Assembly: GCF_913061305.1 (NCBI RefSeq)
Contig: NZ_CAJXST010000001.1
Coordinates: 248,001 to 312,000 of the forward strand
Direction: 5' to 3'
Source of the DNA: an uncultured Porticoccus sp.
GTDB lineage: Bacteria; Pseudomonadota; Gammaproteobacteria; Pseudomonadales; Porticoccaceae
Length of the DNA stretch: 64,000 nucleotides
The first letter of the stretch is position 1. Each line of letters starts with the position of its first letter. Both the position numbers and the translations under genes were made by a program. The notes beneath the pieces were generated by a model. It had not been told where the DNA came from. It was given only the letters and a program-made list of their open reading frames with translations, and made no database searches. Positions 1-8,740 of the stretch are shown here, piece after piece.

Positions 1-259
1 TCGAAGCGGTAAGCTGAATTACCAGCCATTGGCATAGCAGCGCCAGCACGATAGTGGCCAGATCAAAATGCCGGTAAGTGGGAAACAGCTTGCGCAGGGG
101 TTTGCTGGGCAAATGGGTGGCCTTCACCAAAAACTGGGAAATCGGATTGTAGAAGTCGGCATGGGAGAGCTGGAGGAGAAAGCGCAGCATCACCACCGCC
201 AGGTAAAAGCTGCCGAGGGATTGAATCAGAAAAGTGCCGGCCTGGGTGAATGTACTCAT
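1..259 (-). CDS. YggT family membrane protein (3' end outside window)
   Basis: The minus strand reads from an ATG at 257-259 to the window edge without a stop (86 codons). The protein begins MSTFTQAGTFLIQSLGSFY and has a hydrophobic helix, a conserved basic turn with NPISQFL and P-x-RKLFPT, and the start of a second hydrophobic stretch. This is the YggT pattern, an integral membrane protein usually encoded directly after proC, as here (23 bp gap). Family members are tied to osmotic or ion stress, but their molecular role is not settled. The C-terminal half lies outside the window. Family assignment is fairly sure, function unknown. Confidence 0.8.
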   Translation of the reverse strand, partial: MSTFTQAGTFLIQSLGSFYLAVVMLRFLLQLSHADFYNPISQFLVKATHLPSKPLRKLFPTYRHFDLATIVLALLCQWLVIQLTAS

Positions 260-281
260 AGGTTGCCTTGTTGTGTAACGG

Positions 282-1103
282 TTAGTTTGCCAGTTCGTCG
301 GCCATCTCTGCTGCGCGTTTCACGGCGCTATTCATTGCCTCGCGAAACAGTGCTTTCAGATCGCCGGCTTCGAAAGCCTGTATAGCACGCTCCGTCGTGC
401 CGCCGGGGGAGCTGACCCGCCGCCTCAATTCGGCGGCATCGACATCGCTGCTGACGGCCATTTTTGCCGCCCCAAGGGCAGTTTGCAAGGTGAGCTGCCG
501 CGAAACTTCCGGTGACAGTCCGAGCTCTTCGCCGATTTCCTGCATGATTTCCATGATCAGGAAGTAGTAGGCGGGGCCACTGCCTGAAACCGCGGTCACG
601 GCATCAATCTCTTCCTCCGTCTGCAACCAGCAGGACGTCCCCACGGCATTGAGAATATCACTGGCGAGTTGTTTTTGTTGGTCGGAGACCTGCCCGTTGG
701 CAAACAGACCAGCGGCGCCGGTTTGAACCAGTGACGGCGTGTTGGGCATGCAGCGAACAATCGGCAGGTCGGCACTCAGCCACTGCTCCAGTGACGCCAT
801 GGATATTCCCGCTGCAATCGAAATAATCAGGGGTCGGTGACCCAGAGCGCCGGCGATCGTTTCGGTCACGGTTTGCATGACCTGTGGTTTTACGGCCAGC
901 AGAATCACCTCGGCGCTAGCCGCGGCGGCCGCGTTATCGGTTGAGGTTTGGACGCCGAAGGTACTGGCCAATTGCTGGCGATTGGCCTCCAGTGGATCGG
1001 TGACGGTAATGACGTCTGCCGGATAGCCCTTGGCGATGAGACCACCAATCAGGCTGTTGGCCATATTGCCGCCACCGATAAAAGTCAGTGTGGGTTTGTT
1101 CAC
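282..1103 (-). CDS. proC: Pyrroline-5-carboxylate reductase
   Basis: Catalyses the last step of proline synthesis, NAD(P)H-dependent reduction of 1-pyrroline-5-carboxylate in the cytoplasm. The 273-residue length is standard. The N-terminus has the Rossmann motif FIGGGNMA, the middle has AVKPQV and the family signature MPNTPSLVQTGAAG, and the C-terminal dimer domain carries VSGSGPAYYF and SSPGGTTERAI. The start is GTG at 1101-1103, preceded by an AAGGAAA ribosome site. It sits between yggS and yggT on the same strand, the usual pseudomonad order, so the three are probably co-transcribed. Confidence 0.96.
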   Translation of the reverse strand: MNKPTLTFIGGGNMANSLIGGLIAKGYPADVITVTDPLEANRQQLASTFGVQTSTDNAAAAASAEVILLAVKPQVMQTVTETIAGALGHRPLIISIAAGISMASLEQWLSADLPIVRCMPNTPSLVQTGAAGLFANGQVSDQQKQLASDILNAVGTSCWLQTEEEIDAVTAVSGSGPAYYFLIMEIMQEIGEELGLSPEVSRQLTLQTALGAAKMAVSSDVDAAELRRRVSSPGGTTERAIQAFEAGDLKALFREAMNSAVKRAAEMADELAN

Positions 1104-1136
1104 AGGTGTTTCCTTAAAACTGGGGGTTGTAGGTGG

Positions 1137-1838
1137 TCATGCCGTGGTTTGTCGGGGACCGAAAATAGCTGTCCCGATACGCACGATGGTGGAACCCTCG
1201 AGAATGGCTGCCTCAAGGTCATCCGACATGCCCATTGAGAGTGTATCCAATCTGGCCAGCCGGGTGGAGTGCCGAAGTGTGTTCAGTTGTGTTGCCAGGT
1301 GGGCAAAGGCCATTCGTTGTCGTTGCAAGTCGGGTTGACTGCGCGGGATACACATTAGCCCGCGGAGGTTAAGGTGAGGCAAGTCAATCAGCTTGTCTGC
1401 CAGGGTTGGTAGCGCTGCCACCGCAATGCCGGATTTGCTTGCCTCGCTGTCGATATTGACCTGCAGGCAGACATTCAGAGGCGCCCGGGTTGCGGGGCGC
1501 TGGGTGCTGAGGCGTTCTGCTACACGGTACCGGTCAACGCTGTGCACCCAATCAAATTGTTCGGCCACTTTTCGGGTTTTATTGGACTGTAGCGGACCGA
1601 TGAAATGCCAGCAGATATCAGTCAGGTCCGCCAGTGCCTGTTGCTTCTCCAGTGCCTCCTGGAGATAGTTTTCGCCGAAGTGGCGCTGACCCAGTGCATA
1701 GGCCGTGCGGATCGCAGTAGCGGGCTGACCCTTGCTGACCGCAAGCAGTTGAATTTTATCTGCATCGCGGCCTGCCCGGTCAGCGATTTGTTGAATCTGT
1801 CGGTGAACTCGGTTGAGATTGTCGGCTATATTATGCAT
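1137..1838 (-). CDS. YggS/PLPBP family pyridoxal phosphate homeostasis protein
   Basis: A 233-residue single-domain TIM-barrel protein that binds PLP and keeps free PLP and amino- and keto-acid pools in balance; no enzyme activity is established for the family. The PLP lysine is K36 in LLAVSKGQP. The family motifs HFGENYLQEA, WHFIGPLQSNKTR, VNIDSEASKSGI and MGMSDDLEAAI are all present. It lies 33 bp upstream of proC, the conserved yggS-proC-yggT order. It is divergent from pilT, with only 71 bp between them, so both promoters must lie there. Confidence 0.93.
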   Translation of the reverse strand: MHNIADNLNRVHRQIQQIADRAGRDADKIQLLAVSKGQPATAIRTAYALGQRHFGENYLQEALEKQQALADLTDICWHFIGPLQSNKTRKVAEQFDWVHSVDRYRVAERLSTQRPATRAPLNVCLQVNIDSEASKSGIAVAALPTLADKLIDLPHLNLRGLMCIPRSQPDLQRQRMAFAHLATQLNTLRHSTRLARLDTLSMGMSDDLEAAILEGSTIVRIGTAIFGPRQTTA

Positions 1839-1909
1839 ATACTTGTCATTGGCCGGCAGCGCGGCTTTCAGTAGAGCAGTAGATTAACCCAGAATAACAG
1901 GATTAACGC

Positions 1910-2944
1910 ATGGATATTACGGAACTGCTGGCTTTTAGCGTAAAACAGGGTTCGTCAGATTTGCACCTTTCAGGTGGTCTGCCCCCGATGATCAGGATCG
2001 ATGGTGACATGCGGCGGGTAAATCTCCCGCCGATGCAGCACAAGGAGGTCCACCAGTTAATCTACGACATCATGAACGACAAACAGCGCCGCGATTATGA
2101 AGAGTTTCTGGAGACAGATTTCTCGTTCGAGGTGCCCGGTGTGGCCCGCTTCCGGGTCAATGCGTTTAATCAGAACAGGGGTGCTGCGGGGGTATTTCGT
2201 ACCATTCCCTCCCGGGTTCTGACGCTGGAGGATCTGGGCCTGGGCCAGGTGTTCCGCAATCTCTCCATGCTGCCGCGGGGTCTGGTGCTGGTCACTGGCC
2301 CGACCGGCTCGGGCAAGTCCACGACGCTGGCCGCGATGATGGATTACGTCAACGAGAACCGCTATCAACACATTCTCACCATTGAAGACCCCATCGAATT
2401 TGTTCACGAAAGTAAAAAATGCCTGGTTAACCAACGGGAAGTCCACCGCGATACCCACGGTTTCAGCGAGGCGCTGCGCTCTGCCCTGCGGGAAGATCCC
2501 GATATTATTCTGGTGGGGGAGATGCGGGATCTGGAGACGATCCGGTTGGCGCTGACGGCGGCGGAAACCGGCCACCTGGTGTTTGGTACGCTCCACACCA
2601 CCTCGGCAGCAAAAACCATCGACCGTATTGTGGATGTGTTCCCGGCGGCTGAAAAATCCATGGTGAGGGCCATGCTGTCCGAATCACTGCAGGCGGTAAT
2701 TTCACAAACGCTGATGAAGAAAATTGGTGGTGGCCGTGTCGCTTCCCACGAAATCATGATTGGCACACCGGCAATCCGCAACCTGATTCGCGAGGAAAAA
2801 ATTGCCCAGATGTACTCCGCTATTCAGACAGGGGCATCACACGGCATGCAAACCATGGATCAGAATCTGCACAGGCTGGTAGCCCAGAAAGTAATCACCC
2901 GCGAGACAGCCCGCGAAAAAGCCAAAATACCGGATGAGTTCTAG
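1910..2944 (+). CDS. pilT: Type IV pilus retraction ATPase PilT
   Basis: Hexameric cytoplasmic ATPase that powers pilus retraction, twitching and DNA uptake. At 344 residues it matches PilT. It shows the N-terminal PAS-like region (SDLHLSGGLPPMIRIDGD), Walker A GPTGSGKSTT from about residue 130, the Asp box TIEDPIEFVH, Walker B with IILVGEMRD near residue 203, the His box LVFGTLHTTSAAKTIDR, and the AIRNLIREEK motif (PilT AIRNLI-type) needed for retraction. pilU follows 67 bp downstream. The chemosensory operon that controls the same pili starts about 4 kb further on. Confidence 0.97.
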   Translation: MDITELLAFSVKQGSSDLHLSGGLPPMIRIDGDMRRVNLPPMQHKEVHQLIYDIMNDKQRRDYEEFLETDFSFEVPGVARFRVNAFNQNRGAAGVFRTIPSRVLTLEDLGLGQVFRNLSMLPRGLVLVTGPTGSGKSTTLAAMMDYVNENRYQHILTIEDPIEFVHESKKCLVNQREVHRDTHGFSEALRSALREDPDIILVGEMRDLETIRLALTAAETGHLVFGTLHTTSAAKTIDRIVDVFPAAEKSMVRAMLSESLQAVISQTLMKKIGGGRVASHEIMIGTPAIRNLIREEKIAQMYSAIQTGASHGMQTMDQNLHRLVAQKVITRETAREKAKIPDEF

Positions 2945-3011
2945 TGTGATTTGCCGGTACTAACTGCCTGCGCTGTTTGGAAAAAACAGCATTTGAGTTG
3001 CGGAGAATGTA

Positions 3012-4154
3012 ATGGACTTTGATGTACTGCTTAAGTTGATGGTAGAAAAAGGGGCTTCGGACCTGTTTATTACTGCCGCTGTGGCTCCCAGTATCAAAAT
3101 TAACGGCACGATTGTGCCGGTGGGCAAAACGCCGCTGTCGCCAGAACAGTCTCATCAAGTGGTTGAAAGCATCATGGATGAGAAGCAGCGGCTTGAGTTT
3201 CGTGAAAAGAAAGAACTCAATTTTGCCATTGGCCGCCAAGGGGTGGGTCGTTTCAGGGTCAGTGCCTTCTTCCAGCGCAACGAAGCGGGCATGGTGCTCC
3301 GTCGGATTGAAACTATTATCCCCACGGTGGAAGAGCTGTTATTGCCACCGATTTTGAATGATCTGGTGATGACCAAGCGCGGTATCATTATCTTTGTGGG
3401 TGCTACCGGTACCGGTAAGTCCACCTCCCTGGCGGCAATGGTTGGCCATCGCAATCGCAATAGCCGTGGCCATATTATTACCGTTGAGGATCCTATCGAG
3501 TTTGTACACCGCCATGAAAGCTGCATTGTTACCCAGCGGGAAGTTGGCATCGACACCGAGTCTTTTGAAATTGCTTTGCGCAATACCCTTCGGCAGGCAC
3601 CGGATGTGATTCTGATCGGCGAGATCCGAACCCGTGAGACGATGGAGCATGCGATTACCTTTGCCGAAACCGGTCACCTGGTACTGGCCACTCTGCACGC
3701 CAACAATGCCAACCAGGCACTGGACAGAATCCTGCACTTTTTTCCTGCTGAGCGTCACGGCCAGTTATGGATGGACCTGTCGCTCAATATGCGGGCCCTG
3801 ATTGCCCAGCAACTGATTCCTCTGGCCGATGGTAGTGGCCGCCGCGCCGCCATTGAAATCCTGATTAACACGCCGCTGGTGGGTGATCTGATCCGCAAGG
3901 GTGAGGTTCACAAGCTGAAAGAGTTGATGACGCGCTCCACCGAACAGGGAATGCAGACCTTTGATCAGGCGCTTTATGCCCTCTATGACGAAGGTTTGAT
4001 TACCTACGAGGACGCCATGACCTACGCTGATTCGAAGAATGATCTGCGCCTGCTGATCAAACTCCAGTCAGAAACCGATGCCAGTTACCTGTCCAATGCT
4101 GCCGACGAGTTGCAGGTAGAGGAAGACAGCAATGACCACATCAATCGTTTCTGA
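3012..4154 (+). CDS. pilU: PilT-like accessory retraction ATPase PilU
   Basis: A paralogue of PilT that supports retraction under load and depends on PilT in other species. It has 380 residues, with Walker A GATGTGKSTS near residue 130, TVEDPIEFVH, Walker B VILIGEIRTRETM and the His box LVLATLHANNANQ. The C-terminal extension after the ATPase core (QSETDASYL onward) is typical of PilU and absent from PilT. It follows pilT directly and ends 6 bp before the stop of the convergent ruvX. Confidence 0.96.
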   Translation: MDFDVLLKLMVEKGASDLFITAAVAPSIKINGTIVPVGKTPLSPEQSHQVVESIMDEKQRLEFREKKELNFAIGRQGVGRFRVSAFFQRNEAGMVLRRIETIIPTVEELLLPPILNDLVMTKRGIIIFVGATGTGKSTSLAAMVGHRNRNSRGHIITVEDPIEFVHRHESCIVTQREVGIDTESFEIALRNTLRQAPDVILIGEIRTRETMEHAITFAETGHLVLATLHANNANQALDRILHFFPAERHGQLWMDLSLNMRALIAQQLIPLADGSGRRAAIEILINTPLVGDLIRKGEVHKLKELMTRSTEQGMQTFDQALYALYDEGLITYEDAMTYADSKNDLRLLIKLQSETDASYLSNAADELQVEEDSNDHINRF

Positions 4155-4160
4155 CCCGCA

Positions 4161-4634
4161 TCAGGGCGCCTGTGCCAGTGACGGGTCCGACAGCCAGGTG
4201 TTGAGTATGATCACCGCGGCTAGGTCATCCACGGGCGATTGCTGATAACTGCCCGTACGTCGTCGGGCGTGATTTTTCGACTGTCCCTTGGCTTCAAACG
4301 TTGAAAGACGCTCATCTACCATGGCGACCTTGAGACCAAAGCGACCGTTGAGCCGCCGGGCAAACTTCCTTGCCCGCTGGCAAAAGGCACTCTCTGAACC
4401 GTCCATGTTCAGCGGCAGACCCACCAGCAGCTGATCCGGCTGCCACTCTGCCAGCAGTCCGGCAATCTGCTCCCAGTTGGGAATGCCGTCGCGGGCTTTG
4501 AGCACTGTCAGTGGATTGGCGCTACCGGTCAGACTCTGGCCCACTGCGACACCAATCTGGCCGGTACCAAAATCAAACGCTAACAGCGTGACGGGCTTTT
4601 CTGGCATCGCGTTCGGATCAGGCGTGTCCGGCAT
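4161..4634 (-). CDS. ruvX: Putative pre-16S rRNA nuclease / RuvX (YqgF family)
   Basis: RNase H-fold nuclease of 157 residues, implicated in 16S rRNA 5' end maturation and originally predicted to be a Holliday junction resolvase. Visible motifs are LAFDFGTGQIGVAVGQ with the catalytic Asp, LLVGLPLNMDGSES, MVDERLSTFEA and the C-terminal PVDDLAAVIILNTWL with its acidic residues. It overlaps the end of yqgE by 17 bp on the same strand, so the two are translationally linked. Confidence 0.93.
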   Translation of the reverse strand: MPDTPDPNAMPEKPVTLLAFDFGTGQIGVAVGQSLTGSANPLTVLKARDGIPNWEQIAGLLAEWQPDQLLVGLPLNMDGSESAFCQRARKFARRLNGRFGLKVAMVDERLSTFEAKGQSKNHARRRTGSYQQSPVDDLAAVIILNTWLSDPSLAQAP

Positions 4635-5199
4635 CAGTGCTCAGCATGTTCAGGTCAATCCCGATCTTTGCCGCTGCCGCCGAGGCTCGCCGTTCAAAGG
4701 GCGTATTAAAGAGTATGTCGGCATCGCCCGGGACAGTGAGCCAGGCGTTGTGGGCCAGCTCTTCCTCGAGTTGGCCCGGCCCCCAGCCCGCATAGCCCAG
4801 GGTGATAATCAGCTCGCTTGGACCTCGTTCGATAGCGATATCCGAAATGATATCCCGTGAAGCCGTGAGGCTGACTTCACCGGAAATAGTGCGGGTGGAC
4901 TCCCACTGCCTTTCGCCTGCCCGGTGTAGTACAAAACCCCGTTCAATTTGCACGGGCCCCCCGGACAACAGGGGCTGGGTGCCGATCTGTGGTGAATAAC
5001 CCAGCTCAAATTGTTCAAAAATCTGGCTGATCGGTACATCCAGTGGGTTATTGATGACCAGTCCCATGGCGCCGTCGGGACCGTGCTCACAAATGTAAAT
5101 GACGGCGTGAGAGAAATTGGGGTCGTGGAGGCCCGGCATGGCCACCAGGAAATGGTTGCTCAGGCTTTCGAAATGGTGATTGGACGATATTGAACCCAT
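4618..5199 (-). CDS. YqgE/AlgH family protein
   Basis: A 193-residue cytoplasmic protein of the UPF0301 family. In P. aeruginosa the homologue AlgH was linked to alginate control, but no biochemical function is known. Family hallmarks are LSNHFLVAMPGLHDPNFSHAVIYICEH, GAMGLVINNPLD, PLLSGGPVQIERGFVLH, and LGYAGWGPGQLEEELAHNAWL. The ATG at 5197-5199 is the natural start. It is followed by ruvX (17-bp overlap) and preceded by tonB on the same strand, as in pseudomonads. Confidence 0.92.
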   Translation of the reverse strand: MGSISSNHHFESLSNHFLVAMPGLHDPNFSHAVIYICEHGPDGAMGLVINNPLDVPISQIFEQFELGYSPQIGTQPLLSGGPVQIERGFVLHRAGERQWESTRTISGEVSLTASRDIISDIAIERGPSELIITLGYAGWGPGQLEEELAHNAWLTVPGDADILFNTPFERRASAAAAKIGIDLNMLSTDAGHA

Positions 5200-5264
5200 A
5201 TTAGGATTATGGGTGCACTGCGACAGAAAACAAGTAAAGGTAGTGCTTTATTGTAATGATAGCG

Positions 5265-6131
5265 TCACTGGGTGTTGAGCCGGTGCCCGGGCTCAAATTG
5301 CCAGGTGCGAATGATTTCCAGTTTGTCCCACTGCTTCATCTCCGGTGGAAAAGGCGCGAACGGGGATGCCAGGCGTACGGTTCTTACCGCTGCCAGATCC
5401 AGCACTCTCTGTCCTGAACTGAGCAGAATTTCAATTTTTTCCACTGTGCCATCCGGCAATAGTGTCACCGCCAGCCGGAGGTCGCCAAAAATTGCCTTGC
5501 GACGGGCTTCTTCCGGGTAATGGTTATTGCCGATGACTTCGATACGATCAATCCAGTACTGGAGGTAGGCGGCATACTCAGCGGCTTTGGTGCTGGCGGA
5601 GGTGACCCGCAAGACATTGGGCAGCGTGCTGTATTCACGCTTCTTCTCATCCAGCTTTGCCTGCAGGCTGGCAAATTCCGGCGTCATGGCAGGCGGTGAT
5701 TGCACAGCAGTATCGCCCTCTTTGGCCTCTTGGGCCGTTTCTGTCGGTGCGCTTTCACCGCTGGTGGACGATATCAGTGCGACCGCGCCCCGTCGTGTCT
5801 GTTGCCGCTGTTGTTCGGGCGGCGACGCCGAGAGTCGCTGTTGTTGGGCGCTGAGCTCCGGCCGCTGATCCGTGGTGAGCATGTTTATCTGCTGCTCTTT
5901 GCCGCTGCCCTGTTGCTGTTGCTGGGCGATGAAGTCCGGAGTTTCGTCGATAATTTCATGGTGATGTTGTGCCAGAGTCACTTCCAGAGTGGGAGCCGGT
6001 GATTGTTGTTGCTGGAGTTTAAAGCCGATACCAAAAATAATCATGGCGTGGATGGCCACAGCAAGGAAGATTGAAAATCCCAACCGATCGGACTGGTGCT
6101 CTGGTTGAATTTCCGGCATGGCGACAGGCAT
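5265..6131 (-). CDS. tonB: TonB family energy transducer
   Basis: A 288-residue inner-membrane protein with one N-terminal membrane segment (FSIFLAVAIHAMIIFGIGF), a long Gln-rich periplasmic linker (QQQQ runs around residues 85-130) and a C-terminal TonB domain (YPEEARRKAIFGDLRLAVTLLPDGTVEKIEILLSS is split here by a YPEEA..G..R core). It resembles P. aeruginosa TonB3, which occupies the same position beside gshB and the pil cluster and is needed for twitching rather than clearly for iron uptake. The linker is Gln-rich, not the usual Pro-rich type. Its start codon shares one base with the gshB stop. Confidence 0.85.
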   Translation of the reverse strand: MPVAMPEIQPEHQSDRLGFSIFLAVAIHAMIIFGIGFKLQQQQSPAPTLEVTLAQHHHEIIDETPDFIAQQQQQGSGKEQQINMLTTDQRPELSAQQQRLSASPPEQQRQQTRRGAVALISSTSGESAPTETAQEAKEGDTAVQSPPAMTPEFASLQAKLDEKKREYSTLPNVLRVTSASTKAAEYAAYLQYWIDRIEVIGNNHYPEEARRKAIFGDLRLAVTLLPDGTVEKIEILLSSGQRVLDLAAVRTVRLASPFAPFPPEMKQWDKLEIIRTWQFEPGHRLNTQ

Positions 6132-7078
6132 CAGACCAGTCTTGCCTCTATCGCATCCATCAGTTTGCCGCCAATATCGGTAGACTCGGCCCGGTCAATT
6201 TCCCGTGCACAGGTGGGGCTGGTGACATTGATTTCGGTCAGGTAGTCGCCGATCACATCCAGCCCGGCGAACAGAATGGCTCTCTCCCTCAGCACCGGAC
6301 CAACCTGCGCGGCAATCCACTGATCCCTTTCGGTGAGTGGCTGCACAACGCCCCTGCCGCCCACCGCCAGATTGCCTCTGATGTCACCTTCAGGTGGGAT
6401 TCTGGCCAGGGAAAAGGGTATTGGTACACCATCCACCATCAGGATACGCTTATCACCCTGGCGGATCTCGGGAATGAATTTCTGTGCCATGATGGTGCGG
6501 CTGCCATTCATGGTCAGTGTCTCGATGATGACGTTGATATTCGGGTCATCAGGACGGACCTGAAATACGGCGGTGCCGCCCATGCCGTCCAGGGGTTTAT
6601 ACACCACATTGTTGTGGGTCTTGTGAAATTGCTTGAGCATCACTGCATCGCGGCTGACCAGCAGAGGGGGCGCACATTGAGGGAACAGTGTGGCAAACAC
6701 TTTTTCGTTGCAGTCTCGCAACCCCTGGGGTTTATTGACGACCAGTACACCGCGCTTTTCCGCCGCTTCCAGCAGGTAAGTGGAGTAGATGTACTCGCTG
6801 TCGAAAGGCGGGTCCTTGCGCATCAGTATGACGTCCAGCTCTGACAGGGGTCGCCGTTGGGGCTCATCGAGCGAGAACCAGTCCAGCAGATCATCTCTGA
6901 CCCTGAGGGGGGTCATCCTTGCGCTGGGTTCACCGTTTTCCAGCGCCAGGTCGGATTGCTCCATCAGCATGAGCTGCCAGCCGCGCTTCTGAGCCGCCAG
7001 CAATAGCACCAGTGTGGTATCTTTTTTCGGGTTGATGCCATCGATGGCATCCATGACCACGCCGAGTGTCCTCGTCAT
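6131..7078 (-). CDS. gshB: Glutathione synthetase
   Basis: Joins gamma-glutamylcysteine and glycine with ATP, the second step of glutathione synthesis in the cytoplasm. Starting at the ATG at 7076-7078 gives 315 residues, matching E. coli GshB (316). A GTG six codons upstream is in frame but lacks a better ribosome site. ATP-grasp motifs are clear: VVYKPLDGMGGTAVF, IMAQKFIPEIRQGDKRIL, GGRGVVQPLTERD and the C-terminal YLTEINVTSPT. It is divergent from pilG across about 236 bp. Confidence 0.96.
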   Translation of the reverse strand: MTRTLGVVMDAIDGINPKKDTTLVLLLAAQKRGWQLMLMEQSDLALENGEPSARMTPLRVRDDLLDWFSLDEPQRRPLSELDVILMRKDPPFDSEYIYSTYLLEAAEKRGVLVVNKPQGLRDCNEKVFATLFPQCAPPLLVSRDAVMLKQFHKTHNNVVYKPLDGMGGTAVFQVRPDDPNINVIIETLTMNGSRTIMAQKFIPEIRQGDKRILMVDGVPIPFSLARIPPEGDIRGNLAVGGRGVVQPLTERDQWIAAQVGPVLRERAILFAGLDVIGDYLTEINVTSPTCAREIDRAESTDIGGKLMDAIEARLV

Positions 7079-7314
7079 AATTGTTACCTGTGTCACGCCA
7101 TCAGGGTTGGCATGTTATTTATGATAGCCATGCGGGTTTGCGATTCATGGCAGTAACTTAAGGCCAGTGCCATGTCAGCGCAATACCTGAGGTTGAAAAT
7201 GGTGCCCAGTGGCCAATCCCAACAGGCGGTTATAGATAAAACCTCATGATTGTGTTACATAAGTCCATCCGGGTGGCACGGACTTGTGGGAATTAAAAAT
7301 TGGGACAAAGAACA

Positions 7315-7776
7315 ATGGAAGAGCAATTAAACGGCCTTAAAGTGATGGTCATTGATGATAGCAATACCATTCGCCGTACAGCTGAAACGCTGCTGAGCAA
7401 AGCTGGATGCGAGGTGATTACGGCTATTGACGGTTTTGACTCGCTTTCCAAGATTGCCGATACCAAGCCCGATATCATTTTTGTCGATATCATGATGCCG
7501 CGACTGGATGGCTATCAGACTTGCGCCCTGATCAAGAATAACAGCCACTTTAAATTTACACCGGTCATTATGCTGTCGAGCAAGGATGGCTTGTTTGACA
7601 AGGCAAAAGGGCGGATTGTGGGGGCTGATGATTACCTCACCAAGCCGTTCAGCAAGGCTGAGCTATTTGAGGCGCTGGAGAGGTTTGCTCCCCGAGCGGT
7701 TGCCCCGGATTCAACAGCGGAACAAACTACCGATATCCCGGATGGGGGCGTATATGGCGAGAGTACTGATCATTGA
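7315..7776 (+). CDS. pilG: Twitching motility response regulator PilG
   Basis: Single-domain CheY-like receiver of the Pil-Chp pathway. Phosphorylated by ChpA, it promotes pilus extension and cAMP signalling. The ATG at 7315 (MEEQLNGLKVMVIDDS) is preferred over a TTG at 7300 because it aligns with PilG proteins. Receiver residues are the acidic pair in VIDDS, phospho-acceptor Asp in IIFVDIMMPRLDGYQ, Ser in MLSSKD and Lys in YLTKPFSKAEL. A short tail of about 20 residues follows the domain. It is the first gene of the cluster, and its end overlaps pilH by 23 bp. Confidence 0.95.
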   Translation: MEEQLNGLKVMVIDDSNTIRRTAETLLSKAGCEVITAIDGFDSLSKIADTKPDIIFVDIMMPRLDGYQTCALIKNNSHFKFTPVIMLSSKDGLFDKAKGRIVGADDYLTKPFSKAELFEALERFAPRAVAPDSTAEQTTDIPDGGVYGESTDH

Positions 7777-8116
7777 TGATTCGCCCACTGAGACACATCG
7801 ACTCACTGGCATGCTGGAAAAAAATGGCTATGAAGTGCTGGCGGCTGATAGTGGCGAAGCCGGTTATAGCATGGCTCTGAGAGAGCAACCGGATGCTGTT
7901 TTGATGGACATTGTGTTGCCCGGTGTCAATGGTTTTCAGGCGACCCGCCAGTTGAGCAAGGCCAGTGAGACAGAACATATCCCTGTGATCATTGTTACCA
8001 CCAAGGACCAGGAAACCGATAAGGTCTGGGGTATGCGCCAGGGTGCCAAGGCCTATCTCACCAAACCAGTCAATGAAAAGGATCTCATCAGCATTCTGAA
8101 GGAAGTAATCAGTTGA
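7754..8116 (+). CDS. pilH: Twitching motility response regulator PilH
   Basis: Second CheY-like receiver, 120 residues, thought to oppose or act as phosphate sink for PilG. The start at 7754 (MARVLIIDDSPTETHRL) is inside the pilG end and has a GGGGG ribosome site six bases upstream; the longer open frame upstream is pilG in another frame. Receiver features are IIDDS, Asp in AVLMDIVLPGVNGFQ, Thr in IIVTTKD and Lys in YLTKPVNEKDL. Overlap with pilG suggests coupled translation. Confidence 0.95.
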   Translation: MARVLIIDDSPTETHRLTGMLEKNGYEVLAADSGEAGYSMALREQPDAVLMDIVLPGVNGFQATRQLSKASETEHIPVIIVTTKDQETDKVWGMRQGAKAYLTKPVNEKDLISILKEVIS

Positions 8117-8136
8117 ATACTGGTTGCTAGAGAGTC

Positions 8137-8670
8137 ATGGTCAGTTCACCGTTCAATACGCTTCTATCATTGTCGCAGCGGTTTAATAGCGCGAAACGCG
8201 GATTGCCAGCGCAGCAGGATATCGTTCCTTCCTGCAAGGTGGTGTGCTTTTCCATACTCGGCATTAACCTGGTGGTTGCATTGGAAGAGCTCACCGAAAT
8301 TGTTGAGTTGCCGCAATACACCCGACTGCCCAGGGTGAAGCGCTGGGTGTTGGGTATAGCAAACCTGCGGGGAAGATTATTGCCAATCGTCAACCTGTCA
8401 GCGTTTCTGGGTGACAAATTATCCGGTTCAGCAAAGCAGCAGCGGGTGATGGTGATTGATATGATGGGTATGTTTGTTGGCCTGACAGTTGACCGTGTTT
8501 ATGGCATGCGTCATTTCAAGATAGATACCTATACCAGAAATTTGGGTGATATTCCCGACAGGCTCGCGCCGTACGCAGATGGGGGTTTTGTCCAGGCTGA
8601 TGGCACCTGGGTTTTGCTGCGCCCCAGTCAGTTGCTGGCAGACCGGCGTTTTACCGAAGTGGCGGCCTAG
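8137..8670 (+). CDS. pilI: CheW-like adaptor PilI
   Basis: A 177-residue CheW-fold adaptor that couples the PilJ receptor to the ChpA kinase. The first 30 residues are a variable lead; the CheW domain follows ([68 protein letters not shown]). It lies 20 bp after pilH and 70 bp before pilJ in the same operon, matching pilI of P. aeruginosa in place and size. Confidence 0.93.
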   Translation: MVSSPFNTLLSLSQRFNSAKRGLPAQQDIVPSCKVVCFSILGINLVVALEELTEIVELPQYTRLPRVKRWVLGIANLRGRLLPIVNLSAFLGDKLSGSAKQQRVMVIDMMGMFVGLTVDRVYGMRHFKIDTYTRNLGDIPDRLAPYADGGFVQADGTWVLLRPSQLLADRRFTEVAA

Positions 8671-8740
8671 CTGGCCGCCCAGAAAAATTTGTGCGGGTCT
8701 GCCACAGGTAGCCGCAACACAGGCTTGGAGTGATATTCAC

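Noticed and set aside
68-385. Plus-strand 105-codon frame at the left edge
   Set aside because: It is the antisense shadow of the yggT-like gene and the proC end; it has no family features.
7274-7290. Sigma-54-like TGGCACG upstream of pilG
   Set aside because: The -24 half is good, but no GC lies 12 bases further (TTGT is off by one and lacks C), so a sigma-54 promoter is not supported.
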